From Atopsyche davidsoni (Eukaryota > Arthropoda > Insecta > Trichoptera > Hydrobiosidae): a DNA stretch of 64,000 nt. This document shows, piece after piece, positions 27,365-38,898 of this stretch; position 1 is the first letter of the stretch; each line of letters opens with the position of its first letter. The notes below the pieces were generated by a model. It was not told the origin of the DNA and did not search any database. It was given only the letters and a program-made list of their open reading frames with translations. The position numbers and the translations under genes were made by a program. The DNA lies in NCBI GenBank assembly GCA_022113835.1, contig JAILWY010000014.1, positions 12,211,501 through 12,275,500 on the forward strand, written 5' to 3'.

Positions 27365-28921
27365 ATTTTATACACACGAACGTTTTCGTTTTTTTAAATG
27401 GCTTATAATTTTATTTGATCAATATCTAATAATATATTTACAAAGCCTTGAGCTGTCTCCGCTCTTTGTAAGCGTGTACAAGAAAAAACTGTTCAATTCA
27501 AAATTTACATAAACTTCGTGAAAAATATATCCCGGTAAGCTGTTAAGGCACGTAATTCGTAGGGTGTAGGTATTAATTACGTAATGGATTATAATTGGGT
27601 GTTATCGTCAGTGGTTCTCGTATGGTAATCGCACCGAGAACGTTCGCCGGGAAATAATAGCTCATGCATCCGCAAAGGCCCCCGTATGGCCGGACAATAA
27701 ACCCGTAACCCTGTATCGCACACACGCCGGGTGCGCTCTTCCTTGTGGGCTGATTCCCTGCGCAGTTCATCAAGTCGTGTTTTTAAAGCACTATTGAAAT
27801 TTATGCCATTTTACTTGCTAGTTATTCCGCTTCAAGGGATAATGTATAAGTTATTGTTAAAATAACCATTAAGTTTGCTTGTGTGCATTTTATTTTTTGT
27901 GTAATAATTTCAAGTAGTTGTTAGATTTTCTTTATATTTATTGATTTTTTATCAATACAATTATTGTCACATTATGTGCAATTTCCACAAGTCCTTGAAC
28001 TCCATACTTAAGTAATATTTGTCAAAATCATCAATAATTGTATAGACAATTTAAAATTTCAATGATGCGGCCGTGCACTGTGTTCGCCATGTTTTCCCAG
28101 AACCCCGTGACTATTAAACAACGACGCCAATCAGTCGACCACGAAGCGGTCCAAGTGTTGCACGTACGTTGAACACAGCTGCATCGATCTATCAAAACAG
28201 ACAGCTTCTTGACATATTAAACCAACTGTAAAAGAAATCACTTAAAGCTGTGCTAGGTGAAGTCTCTCTGTCCCGGTTAAATAACGTTTTATGATTGGCA
28301 AATACCTCGTAGTCAATGACTCCATTAATAAATAAATAAGATATATAATAACGAAAACGGACGTGATGGATTATTTTGTAAATATAAAGTATTTTTATCA
28401 TATAAAAATTCGGGATAGTACATATATCTGGGATTTACGGACGAGGTATAATTGATAGTCATAGAGTTTTATATAGTATAGTAATAACACAGTGCAAATG
28501 CGCCGATTCGCCAGGTCAAGTTTCCCGTGCAAGCACCGAAGCGGGGCTCGCCGGGCCGGCCGCTCCGCTGCAGAGTGGCTACTAGCGCCGCGCGCTGCCG
28601 CTCTGCAAATATCGCGAGGGTTTTCTTTACCGCGAGGGAATATTTCAGTGTTTATTTATATAATAATGCAAACGTGAAGCGCGCTTTGTGAACGGCTCGA
28701 TATGCTGTACGAGAATTCCCCGCTTCGTAAATATCAGCCGGACATAACGAGCGTCCTGCAATTTGACTGCCTTAATTTTGAATTTCTTATGCTAATAATG
28801 TAATTATCTTTAAAATTAAATAAACATATATTTCTTATTTATTTATATATTTAAAATATTATCAGGCATAGAAATTCGCTCTATAATGGGAGTATTTTTT
28901 AAATTATGTTTTACAGTATAG

Positions 28922-28955
28922 CTGATTGGGTCCTTTTTATTTTTTCCAGGTAAGA
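28922..28955 (+). promoter_or_regulatory. Recursive 3'/5' splice site 1
   Basis: A branch-point-like CTGAT, a T-rich tract and CAG|GTAAGA are fused with no bases between acceptor and donor. This is the ratchet-point consensus known from long Drosophila introns. Direction is +, which implies the host gene is transcribed left to right. Confidence 0.7.
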
Positions 28956-29000
28956 ATCGGCTATCCATTAGCAGGGCGGGCCATCCGGTTGCTTGGGAAC
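28950..29000 (+). CDS. 51-nt microexon with recursive splice site (copy 1)
   Basis: Candidate alternative microexon. A branch-point-like CTGAT (28922-28926) and the pyrimidine tract TCCTTTTTATTTTTTCC precede CAG; the exon then opens with GTAAGA and ends at a second donor, GTAAGTTTTT (29001 on). It is exactly 51 nt, so inclusion keeps the frame. Because it starts with GTAAG, joining an upstream exon to it recreates a 5' splice site, which allows re-splicing and removal of the exon. If the junction falls after codon position 1 it reads (G)KNRLSISRAGHPVAWE; in phase 0 it reads VRIGYPLAGRAIRLLGN; the third phase has an immediate TAA. Copy 2 at 59468-59518 is 42/51 identical. Drosophila Ubx carries two 51-nt microexons (mI, mII) that also start with GTAAG, so a Ubx-type host is the leading idea. 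The peptide match is too weak to name the gene. Splice structure is seen directly; coding role and host are inference. Confidence 0.72.
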
Positions 29001-30190
29001 GTAAGTTTTTGCACGCAGTTAATAAATCACTCCCGGTAAGGCTGCTTACAGCTTAATTGAACGCACAAGAGAGTGCGCCGCGTTTGACGTATCGCCTCGA
29101 TCCGGGCTCGAGCAGCTGGCCCGAGTGACAGCTGTCAAAGCCGCCTCGCGCGCCCGACTTCATTTGTCACTCGGTCCTCATGCACGCGCGTAAATCTATT
29201 AACTAATAAATATCTACATACTATTTATTGTTCCTAGCATGTCGCGTGTATTTCATCCAACGTGTTTGTTTTTGTTGTGGCATAATAATTATGATATTAT
29301 ATAAAAGTACACAAGTGTTTTCTACATTTCATGTTTTATTTTATAAACATGGGTAAACATGTAAACAACACTTCGTGAAACAACAAACGTCTGATGTCAC
29401 ATGTAAACAACAAACGTCTGATTTCGTTTTTTTTTTTTTTTTTTTAAATATATTATGGAGGTTGTGTCGAAAAGCCTATATTCGATCGTGTAAAGAAATC
29501 AATAATTTTAATAAAAAATCATTAAAAATATTTTATAATTCAGCGTTAAATGTATTCGCGCTATGTATAAACTAATTAAAAGCAGCAACAATACACTAAA
29601 GCAGTTAACTCGTTGAATGGAATTTCTCTGTGTTTATTGAAACACCTTTAAACTTCGTTTCTACGAAAAACTCCGTCCGGAAAGTTTTGTTATCAGATTG
29701 CGGGCTTTCTCGGAGTAACGCTTTTTTCGCTTCCCTGGCAAATTTAATAATTTGCGGGGTTCGCATAACAAACTCCGCTTTATTTACATCTCGGCTCCTT
29801 TTGAGCGATTCTCCGTTATTGTTTATCCCAACTTCTCCTGAAAATTATGCGCTCCACACTGTGACCCATTTACCGACGAACGACTATCGATTCGTTATTA
29901 AAATATTGTTCTTAAAAATATTTTCATTTCTAATAATTTAATAATTATTACATGTTATGTTAATTATTTAAATTACAACATAAAATTTTCTTCAATGGCA
30001 CCAGTCATGTCAGCCAGTGTCCCCTCTTGTACCCACAGCTTGCGTTCAGTTGAACTGTGAAGATTCGGACGTGAATTTTTCTTCTGGTTTTTTTTCCTCT
30101 TGCAGACACTAGTAGGTTTTTCTTGAGATTAACGTTTATCCGATATTGGACTTGGTGTTTAAGGTAGATTTGGAATTTTAAATCGATTTC
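29001..30190 (+). other. Non-coding between microexon 1 and the Penelope insertion
   Basis: A GC-richer stretch follows the microexon to about 29180 (CCGGGCTCGAGCAGCTGGCC), then AT-rich DNA with the 27-bp tandem duplication and a T tract. Presumed intronic. Confidence 0.55.
29379..29422. repeat. 27-bp period tandem duplication
   Basis: AACAACAAACGTCTGAT occurs at 29379-29395 and 29406-29422 with GTCACATGTA between. It lies just before a long T run and 380 bp after microexon 1. Confidence 0.9.
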
Positions 30191-30191
30191 C

Positions 30192-30204
30192 ATTAAATTT
30201 ATTA
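30192..30204. repeat. Target-site duplication, left copy
   Basis: ATTAAATTTATTA, identical to 31618-31630 on the other side of the Penelope-like insertion. Confidence 0.75.
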
Positions 30205-30242
30205 TTAATGGAACTGGTATTTATTTTGTAATACTCCATTTT

Positions 30243-30710
30243 ATAACAATAAAATAAAACCAAATGGTTTTGGAGACTACGTTTATTTTGCTTATAGCGA
30301 GAGCTCTTTCGCCGAACACGGCATCTTCAAGACTGATTCTATATAGAAAACACGAGTTTATACATAACAAAATCAACAAATTTACATGAGTCATAGATAT
30401 TACAAATTTATGTGGAAAAAATTGCTTCTATTGGGTGCTGTGAAACCCCATTAAAATGACATTAACAGCAATAATTTTAATACTAAGTACTTAAATAAAC
30501 TATTTTATGATGATTCCTGGCTGTCCTGGCCGCCACCTGAAAGCAATTAGTTTGGAAGCAGAATCACATTGTATTTTTAAAAATATTAAGAAGGGGAGAA
30601 TTATGGTTGTTAAGTTGTTCATTGATCAAAGGGAATTCTAGATTTTGGTGCTTAATTATTTCTAATTGCTCCAAAATATTAAGTCTATAGCCTTTATTGG
30701 AAACATGAAG
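30243..30710. repeat. Left arm of 468-bp inverted repeat
   Basis: Reverse complement of 31152-31619 with no mismatch found reading base by base. It holds the 3' part of the Penelope-like reading frame and its 3' untranslated region. Confidence 0.93.
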
Positions 30711-31196
30711 GAGACTTGGCTTATTATCAACATTTAACTTATGTTTACTGTCATTAAGATGTATTGCAAATTGTGAATCTAATTTATTATTTTTAAAAGA
30801 AGCCAGATGCTCTTTGTATCTTGTTGCAAAACTACGACCTGTTTGACCAATGTACATAGCTTTGCAGTCATCACACGTTAATTTGTAGACTCCACTCTTT
30901 TGGAAGGCATCAACTTTGTCCTTACTGTTTTTTAAAAGTATTCCTAAGTTGCTTCTATTCTTAAAGGCCATTTTAAATTCTGGTAATTGTTTGCAAATAT
31001 CAAGTGAGATTTGACCAAAATATTCAATGCATCTAAACGGCTTCTCTTCATCGCTACGGCTAACAGGGTATATCTGAATAGAGTTTTTTACATGTGATTT
31101 TTTAATAAGGATTTTATCAATAATATTATTTGGGTAATATTCATGATAAAACTTCATGTTTCCAATAAAGGCTATAGACTTAATATTTTGGAGCAA
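30564..31196 (-). pseudogene. Penelope-like GIY-YIG endonuclease fragment
   Basis: This 210-codon open frame is the C-terminal remnant of a Penelope-like polyprotein. The GIY-YIG nuclease core is visible: GVY at residues 102-104 and YIG at 115-117 within AMYIGQTGRSFATRYKEH, with the CxxC pair Cys108/Cys111 between, as in Penelope-type endonucleases. Arg121 and Arg126 follow and an acidic segment ILEQLEI (about 174-180) probably holds the metal-binding Glu. Residues about 50-100 (PFRCIEYFG..., NRSNLGILLK) are the linker that normally follows the reverse transcriptase, which is missing. The first 15 residues come from the inverted arm and are antisense of the element's own 3' coding region, so the ATG is artificial. 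In the family this domain nicks target DNA for target-primed reverse transcription. Not expected to be autonomous. Confidence 0.85.
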
Positions 31197-31619
31197 TTAG
31201 AAATAATTAAGCACCAAAATCTAGAATTCCCTTTGATCAATGAACAACTTAACAACCATAATTCTCCCCTTCTTAATATTTTTAAAAATACAATGTGATT
31301 CTGCTTCCAAACTAATTGCTTTCAGGTGGCGGCCAGGACAGCCAGGAATCATCATAAAATAGTTTATTTAAGTACTTAGTATTAAAATTATTGCTGTTAA
31401 TGTCATTTTAATGGGGTTTCACAGCACCCAATAGAAGCAATTTTTTCCACATAAATTTGTAATATCTATGACTCATGTAAATTTGTTGATTTTGTTATGT
31501 ATAAACTCGTGTTTTCTATATAGAATCAGTCTTGAAGATGCCGTGTTCGGCGAAAGAGCTCTCGCTATAAGCAAAATAAACGTAGTCTCCAAAACCATTT
31601 GGTTTTATTTTATTGTTAT
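31152..31619. repeat. Right arm of 468-bp inverted repeat
   Basis: Mirror of 30243-30710, separated from it by 441 bp. It supplies the artificial start of the minus-strand open frame. Confidence 0.93.
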
Positions 31620-31630
31620 TAAATTTATTA
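31618..31630. repeat. Target-site duplication, right copy
   Basis: ATTAAATTTATTA, identical to 30192-30204. The first two bases also fit the end of the right inverted arm, so the exact edge is ambiguous by 2 nt. Confidence 0.75.
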
Positions 31631-34600
31631 ATCATTTTATTTTCTTTAAGACAAAAATAAAGCATCCAATAAAACTAAACTTGTAATTTTAATAACTAAT
31701 GTTGTCATAATCTGCTGACATCACACTTTGAGGGTTCAATTGTTTATTTTGTTATGATAAATTAGCTTTATTTATAAATTAAAATAAATTACATCCATTG
31801 AGATAAAAGAATAAATCGATTTATTAACCCGAACAAAGCTTTTATATATTGATTTTATAACACGACTAATATAGACAGACCTGACAAAAATTTTCAAATG
31901 CTGCGAGCACACTTCCGTGTCATATACTCGGCTGTATATATTCCGTACAGGATATCATGGAATTGAATATAGGATATGGAAATGCGATTAGCTGCATGCG
32001 CGGCGTCACCCTGCAGCAGCATGTCAGGTGAAATCTAATTAGCAAATTACAAAGACAAGAACGCGGTGTCCGATCCGGCCACTTCGCACTCCGTCACGGG
32101 CGTTGACGTCGCACGCGAACCTTTGGTAGCGGAGGGCTGCACGATGACGTCACGGCCGGGCCACGTCGAGCCTCTGATGGGAAATCAATCCAGTGCGGCC
32201 GCCCACCAATTTCGAGCTACTTCGCCGTGTTAGCTGCAATGTGGTGTACTTGCACAACGCAAAGGGTGTTTCCCGATTGGGCGTGCTTGGGCCAGGTTGC
32301 AATGTGTGCTTTAGACAAGCTTAATGTGATGTGAGACAGATTTTTACTGATCGTTTTTGTAGAGTAAAGAAGAATTAAATAATTGTATTTCAGTACAAGA
32401 GTTAAAAGTTCTCTTCTTATTTTTAGATGCAATTACTTTCAAAAATAATTTATTTTTTAATGATCTGGAAGTAATCGTTTGAATTATAGTAATATTAACA
32501 TATATGTGTTCTGATGCTTAAAGATCTAAGTATCTTGTCTATAAAAAAAGTTAATAAGGCCTTGACACACGATTGCATCTTTCATCTTCCTGTTTGAAAA
32601 AAATGTTTCTAATGTTAACAATTATATTATTTGACTTATATTACTTATACGATAAAGCATAACCATAAAAGTTCAAGGATCATGAAATAATTCACTTATT
32701 ATTATATATATTAATTAAACTTATATATGATATTACATTATACTAATACATGTTTCTATGAGATAAAAGAAAAAATCACTGCCCTAAGTGAAAATCAATC
32801 ATAACTCTATCAAACGCCAAAATAACCATATAATAATATTTGCAAAAAAGCAATCGAGATAGCAAAAAAATAAACGAGTATTTTGCACGACGATAAGTCA
32901 CTCCATCGACTCCGCACATGTCACTCAACATAAATCGCGATTAATTAACTCGAATACCGATCGAGTATATAAATAATAAAATAAAAATAAAAAAACACGA
33001 AAAGTGAGCCCTGCATCCGGCGGTCCGGACGACTGTGCGGTTCGGGTCGGTGTGGTTGGCGCATGTATTGATTAAACCATCCTGTGTATTATTAAGCCGG
33101 AACTCCCGTGGGTGCAGTCGAGCCCGTATTTATTTTACATCTCGATAATCGTGTCGTTTAAAATTAAAAGCTGCACAGTGGTTTATATTTTTTCTTTGAT
33201 TTGATAACTAATTTATTTTTAAGCTAAATCAACTGTTGATATATTTCAATGCTATGTAAATTATTATAAAAAATCAAATAAACAAACAAAAAATTGTCTG
33301 ACCGTGGTCATGATTCTATGATAAGTTTATATATCCAATAATTTTAACGTTTATCCTATATATATGAAGATATATAAATTTTTGTTATAAATATTAGGAA
33401 TAACATTAAGGGTTTTTTTTTGTTATATTTCTAGTATTCTAATTAATTAATAAAATTGAAACATTCAATGTATACATCAAACGGAAAAGATTATTTATTC
33501 ACATTAATATTTGTATATTTATAATTCAATTTTTTTTTAAATTTCACAAAGCTTAGGAAAATTTATCAAGATTGTAATTTTAAAATATCACCACTCGGTG
33601 TGGGCCAGGACCACAGTGCGCTGAATAAAATACTGTTTGTACGTACGCCTGGTTGGCACTTTGCACTGCAATTTGATACGTTTAGGAGTTCTTGTGGTAT
33701 TTTTTTTGACTGATTGGTATCGCCGAGTGACTCGAATAAATAATCAAATACTTAGTTCTTAATCAGCGCTGATGTGAAGTGTATTAATCAATCACTCGTT
33801 TTAACAAGTAAATACCGCCCAGCCAAACGCTTTATTTGGGTTCGTTGGTTCGAGCTTTTAAATTAACAGTTTTTTTCATCATCCGCTTCCTTTTGATTTG
33901 AAGCATTACCACTTAACATTGTTATGTAAAATACTTAATTTATCTTTATTTCTTTTTATACCTTTTGAAATGCATGCGTTACTTATTGCATACATAATAT
34001 GCTATTTTGTATTTTGGGTCATGTTGATATGTCTTCTATTTTATATTTTGTGCTTATTTTAATAATATCTTCATAAAGATTTGATATATACCAGTAATAA
34101 ACTGCGACAAGTTAGTAATCGAGCGTTACACTCCGAATGCGGTCGTTTCGTAATTATGGCATTTAAAAAATCACATTTTGGTATTCACAAAATAAAGTTC
34201 TCGCTAGAGATTTAATCATTTTTTTGACACATATTTCGTGCAAGATTAACTGTCTTAATGGCACATATCAAACGGAAGATGCAAGATTGAATGGTTTTTT
34301 ACTTTTTATTATTTTTTATAGAAAGTTTTATAATTTTTTTGCTTAACCTATTTTAACCGTATTTCTCACATGTCACTGCCTTTAAATAATTTTAAATGAA
34401 ACATCCGCCTTCGTTACCTTGTTGCTAAGTAGCCTCTTCGCTTAAATTAAAATGAACCGAGCTCTTTTCTGGCGGAAACCTTTTGTCTGCAGAGTCGGTC
34501 GGGTCTCGATTTCAAATCTGCTCCATCACTGCGGCCACCGAGCATTCCACCGGACGAGATCATCCCCACCGGAGACTACCTGAGGCTGCCTGCCCGGATT

Positions 34601-37600
34601 ATCCCACCGTCGGAAGACTACCTGTACTCGGCAACTGCACTGACCACCGGCATATACATTGCTAAGCATTTGTGTAACCAACAGTGGTTATATTTAAAAT
34701 AAACCTATGTTACCAGAAACCAGTAACCGAAAAAATAAGTTTATAAATTAAAATCTCACTGGATACAGTTCATATTTTACCATCAAATTTAGATGGATTC
34801 GTGAATTTATTATCTAATAACATTTTATCAAGCAGTGTAATATTTGTTTTCTTAAGTCCGGACAGTAAATTCCTTTCTAAATACTTGTTCGAGCAAATAG
34901 TTGGCATACTCTTGAATAGGAATTTCAGCGAGTTTGCGAACACTTTTATGACGAAGAAATACCTGGAAGATGTTTTTTATTAAATTTATTTTTACAATTG
35001 TGACATTCAATTCAAGTCTTGCAATATAATTCTTATTTTGTTGTAAAAATAATTTAAATTTGTATTTTTTTACTTTGTCAGCATTTTACAATATAATTTT
35101 ATGAGCTCACTTTCACTTTATAATTAAAGTTTGAAATCGTTTGTTTGTGTGTCAAATTCTAAAGCTACTCATTAAAAACTTAAAAAAAAACTTTTATCTG
35201 AATTTATAACCTGCTGAGCTTCTACATCTGGTGGAAGCTGCTGAACTTTTTATAATAAAGCCATGGGCCGAAGATTCCATTCTAGTATTTCTTGTTTTGC
35301 GATTCTTTAAAACTTTTTTTTACTTTTATATTTCATTCTTCAGCTTGAATACGGTTAAAAAAGTCGGTCTTTGAACTCTCCAAAAGTTTCAGGTATTTTC
35401 GGTTCTCCGGGCGGAATTATTCGGAGGTACGGAAATGAGTTGCATTCCATCGCAGTGAATCTCGGAGCATCTGCAAACTGTTATTACAATTCTAATGACT
35501 GGAGAACGTTGAACTTCCTGCTAGATTTATCTTTTAATTATAACTTCAAATATACTTTCTCCTATTAGAAACTATAATCTTACTTGTACATCGAAACCAT
35601 AAATAAAGAGATTTATGTGTACCCCGTTAATTTTTTAAATTTTTTATTTCAATACAAACTAGTTAAAGTAATAATAAAAGTATAATTAGATATGGTAATC
35701 TAATGATCCATGCTTTTATCATAATGTTCGATTGTTCTGATTGATATATTCTAAAGAGGTATTGGTAAATGTGAGCGAGATAAGGCAAACAAACTTCGTT
35801 TGATAATGCCAACGTGAATAGCTGGCGAAACCGGTCACCAATATAATAAAATGTGGGAAAATCATTAAAGTATGTTATTTCAAATATTGAAATGGAATTC
35901 CATCAAGTAATTTCTGTCGTATAGTAAATATTGAACATAAATCAGATAATTTTATATAACTACCTTTACCACTTTTCATGTCATCTGACTCAAATACGGT
36001 ATGTTTTTACAAAAATACTTTTTTATTTTCATAACATTGCTACAGCATATTGGAAGTAAATTTTTGAGCAGGGGTACCCAACTTATTTTGCAATTTGCTA
36101 CACGTTGCGGCTTAGCTTTAATGGTCCTGACATATTGGTGTTTTTCTTTTGTCAGATTTAAAATATGCAAATGCTTGTCCCGCGATAGGAGCGAAAGAAG
36201 AAGAGGGTAAATTTAGGGCTAACTGATACGAGAAAGATGATTATTTTGGGCTGGTCAGCCTAGCAGAAAATAATTCATTATGTTCCATTTAAATTCACAA
36301 AAAGGGCTATCGAATAATATAACATGACGATACGCATGTTTTAACGATTCAAATCAATATGAAATTTTGATAAATTTTAGGCCAAAACCCCCAGAATATA
36401 AACGAAAAAGTAGAAAATCAAATCACCATATTTTTATTTGTATTAAAGACACTCAGGGCGTTCTTCCATATCGAACCGGCAAGCTGACAATATTATTCAA
36501 TTTGCAAAAATTCGAAACGAATTATACGAGCATGAAGTCCGTCCATATTCCGCATTACCACCGATTGAAATTCAGACGGACCGAACAAAGAAGGACCCGG
36601 CGGCGCTCACACGCGATAATGCCCTCGCTTATCGGGGGACCGGGCAAATCGTACCTAATCACCTACTTTCCGATTTATTTAATAGATTCGGGGGTCGGGC
36701 GGACCCTCGTCACCCCTCCCGCGCCAAACCGCGCGGAGGCAAATTGCTGAAAAGAAGACGTGACTGCAGCGCCTGCCGCTTGTCCTTTTCCCCTGCCCGA
36801 GTGGTATTCCAGCAAATTACACTCTAACTCGACCTGAGTTATGGCGTTCTTCGTCCAGCAGTTTATTCTGTGTTATAAACTGCACGCCCTATGTGCAATA
36901 CCGTAAAACGCTCAGTATAATATTTCAATTCATACTTTGTTATTCCACTTTATTTTTGAATGACTATTCATTCAATTGTAATAAAAAATATGCTAATTTT
37001 TCCATTTCGCTATTGCATTCGGTATTTACGTTAGATTTATATCGCTTCAAAATACCTGTATTTCTCTGGTTATATTCAACTAAGATAAAATGTAAATTTC
37101 GATTTGAGACCAAAGTATTAAAGAAGGTTATTAAGGATTGTTTTTGAGGATGGTGATAATATTCTTTCTTTATTCTTCCATATTATAATGACGTGGTATG
37201 TTGCATCTAAAAATGTGATTTACATTTATAAAATACTTATAAAATTCTTCAGAATTATTTCATTTGGATTAAATTCTACAATTTATGCAACAATGATATA
37301 TGGGCTCTGATATTAAATTTCAAAAAAAGATGTTCCAGATTAAAAGAGCTCATTATGTACTTATTTCATTATTCTGGGGCAGTAATGTACTCCGGATAAC
37401 CATGTTTCTCCAGCAACCAAGTCTCTTAGTTGTTTTAGTTCTTGAGGAATTAACAGCCTCCTAAATGAACTCACGTGATCTATCTGTCTTTAAATTGTCA
37501 GTCTTTCTTATCCTTGGGTATTTCTTAAGACTACTGTCTGCTCCTAAAGTAATGCATGCTTAATCAAGGACTCTTGCGAATAGAATTCCTACAAATATGA

Positions 37601-37650
37601 GTTATGCTTGGTTAGTTTTTTGTATTTAAGGTTTGATTGGAACATTATTA
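31631..37650 (+). other. Non-coding between the two mobile elements
   Basis: Mostly AT-rich. GC-richer blocks lie at 31990-32220, 33010-33130, 34490-34660 (the terminal-exon-like frame) and 36460-36800. CAGGGGTACCCAACTTATTT at 36069 resembles one end of a hAT-type element, but no partner end was found. Confidence 0.55.
34451..34702 (+). other. Unassigned open frame resembling a 3'-terminal exon
   Basis: I do not recognise this sequence. A + strand frame is open from 34451 to TAA at 34700-34702. Within it, CTTTTGTCTGCAG (ending 34492) is a good splice acceptor, after which 69 codons read SRSGLDFKSAPSLRPPSIPP, then DEIIPTGDYLRLPARIIPPS and EDYLYSATALTTGIYIAKHL before a basic tail. It contains two diverged repeats of the pattern IIPxxDYL. 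Third codon positions are rich in G and C although the surroundings are AT-rich, which is unusual for a chance frame. The stop overlaps AATAAA (34698-34703), a polyadenylation-type hexamer. There is no ATG in this frame. It could be an alternative last exon of the host gene, a fragment of a retrocopy, or part of an old mobile element; chance remains possible. Confidence 0.35.
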
Positions 37651-37659
37651 ATCAAAATA

Positions 37660-37693
37660 CCAGGTGTACTTGTAATTAATTTCCGGTTTTTTT
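37660..37693 (+). repeat. mariner terminal inverted repeat, left
   Basis: Begins CCAGGTGTACTTGTAATTAA directly after a TA dinucleotide and ends in a T7 run. It pairs with the reverse complement of 38899-38932. Confidence 0.9.
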
Positions 37694-37735
37694 GTAAATA
37701 AAACACAATATTGCAAGAGAAGTGTTAAAGATATT

Positions 37736-38761
37736 TTATTCAAAATATTTTCCATCGTTTTCTATATATTTTTTCCACTTTTCCGGTAATTTGTGGATAC
37801 CACGCCAATAGAATTGACTGTCTTTGGTGGTGAACCACTCGGTGAGCCAATTTCGAAAATTTTCATAAGAATCGAAGCGCTGCTCAGAAAGTGCGTGGCC
37901 CAGCGAAGCAAAGAGGTAGTAGTCCGATGGGGCCAAGTCTGGTGAGTAAGCCGCATGATCAAGCATTTCCCACTGGAGTTGTTCCAGCGTGTCGCGAACG
38001 TGTTTCGACTTATGCGATGGTGCATTGTCATGGAGCAAAATCACCTGCTTCTGTCTTTCTTTATATTCTGGTCGGTTTTCCGCAATTGCTCGGCTCAAAT
38101 CTTTGATTTGTTGTTCGTAGCGAACGGCGTTCGCAGTTTCACCAGGTTTCAGCAGTTCAAAGTAGATAACACCGGTGTGGTCCCACCACACACACAGCAT
38201 GGCCTTCCGACTGAAACGATTTGGCCGTGCCGTCGATGTCGATGCTTCACCTGGACTCACCCACGATTTTTTGCGGTTAGGGTTCTCTAAAAAAATCCAT
38301 TTTTCATCGCCAGGAACAATACGATGCAGAAAAGACTTTCTTTTGTATCGTTGAAGCAGCATTTCACATGTCACTTTTCGATTTTCCATTTGTCTCTCGG
38401 TCAGTTCATGCGACACCCCCTTTCCGCACTTCTGAATTTTTCCCATGGCTCGCAGACGTTTGGAGATTGCTTGCTGTTGAACTCCCAGCGCTTCTGCAAG
38501 CTGTCGTTGCGTTTGCGTATCGTCTTCATCCAATACGCTTGCAATTCGACGTCATCAAACGATTTTCGCTTTCCGGAGCATGCGACGTCGTTCAGGTCGA
38601 AATCTCCATTTCTGAATTGTCGAAACCACGTTTCACATGTTCGAAGTGTTAAAGCATGATTGCCATAAACTTCCACAAGCGCACGGTGGCTCTCGGACAC
38701 TTTTTTCCATGAAAAGCAATGCATGGCGCATATGTTCAAAATTCGGTACGAATGCAGACAT
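37736..38761 (-). pseudogene. mariner transposase, frameshifted
   Basis: DD34D transposase remnant. It starts MSAFVPNFEHMRHAL at 38761, leaves frame near 38705-38725, continues in a second frame (KKVSESHRALVEVYG, CETWFRQFRNGDFD) and returns to the first frame near 38533 at LDEDDTQTQRQLAEALG. The two indels cancel, leaving about 342 codon equivalents, close to the usual 345. The N-terminal part is the paired helix-turn-helix DNA-binding region with the linker following. In the last frame block (265 residues from 38533) the catalytic acids are Asp76 (GDEKW), Asp169 (LLHDNAPSH) and Asp204 (YSPDLAPSDYY), with 34 residues between the last two. The C-terminus KLPEKWKKYIENDGKYFE is complete with its stop. 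The catalytic half is intact but cannot be translated as one protein from the natural start. Confidence 0.92.
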
Positions 38762-38898
38762 CTTTGACACGCAATAAAAACCTTCTAAAATATTTTTTTA
38801 GGAAAACGTCAACGCCGTTTAGACACTCGATAACTACTTAACAAAATGACATATAAGTGCTACCAACAGCAAAGCAAAATACAGAACACCATCTATCG

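Larger units (their letters stand above)
23249..28900 (+). other. Non-coding with GC-richer islands
   Basis: Islands at about 24510-24720, 25040-25340 (with the minisatellite), 25840-26190, 27640-27770 and 28500-28740. The two most GC-rich share wording with 21.5 kb (CCGGGCTCGCG followed by CTGCAGCTC). No gene is supported. Confidence 0.55.
30205..31617 (-). mobile_element. 5'-truncated Penelope-like retroelement with inverted 5' copy
   Basis: The element is bounded by a perfect 13-bp direct repeat ATTAAATTTATTA (30192-30204 and 31618-31630), taken as the target-site duplication. It has two inverted arms (30243-30710 and 31152-31619) and a 441-bp unique centre. It retains only the end of the linker, the GIY-YIG endonuclease and the 3' region of an EN+ Penelope-like element read on the minus strand; no reverse transcriptase domain remains. 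A partial inverted copy at the 5' end is a known arrangement for Penelope insertions. About 38 bp next to the left target duplication (30205-30242) is not mirrored on the right, as expected for the true 3' tail. Arms of equal length with no mismatch found by eye point to a recent insertion. The two repeat boundaries overlap by 2 nt. Confidence 0.87.
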
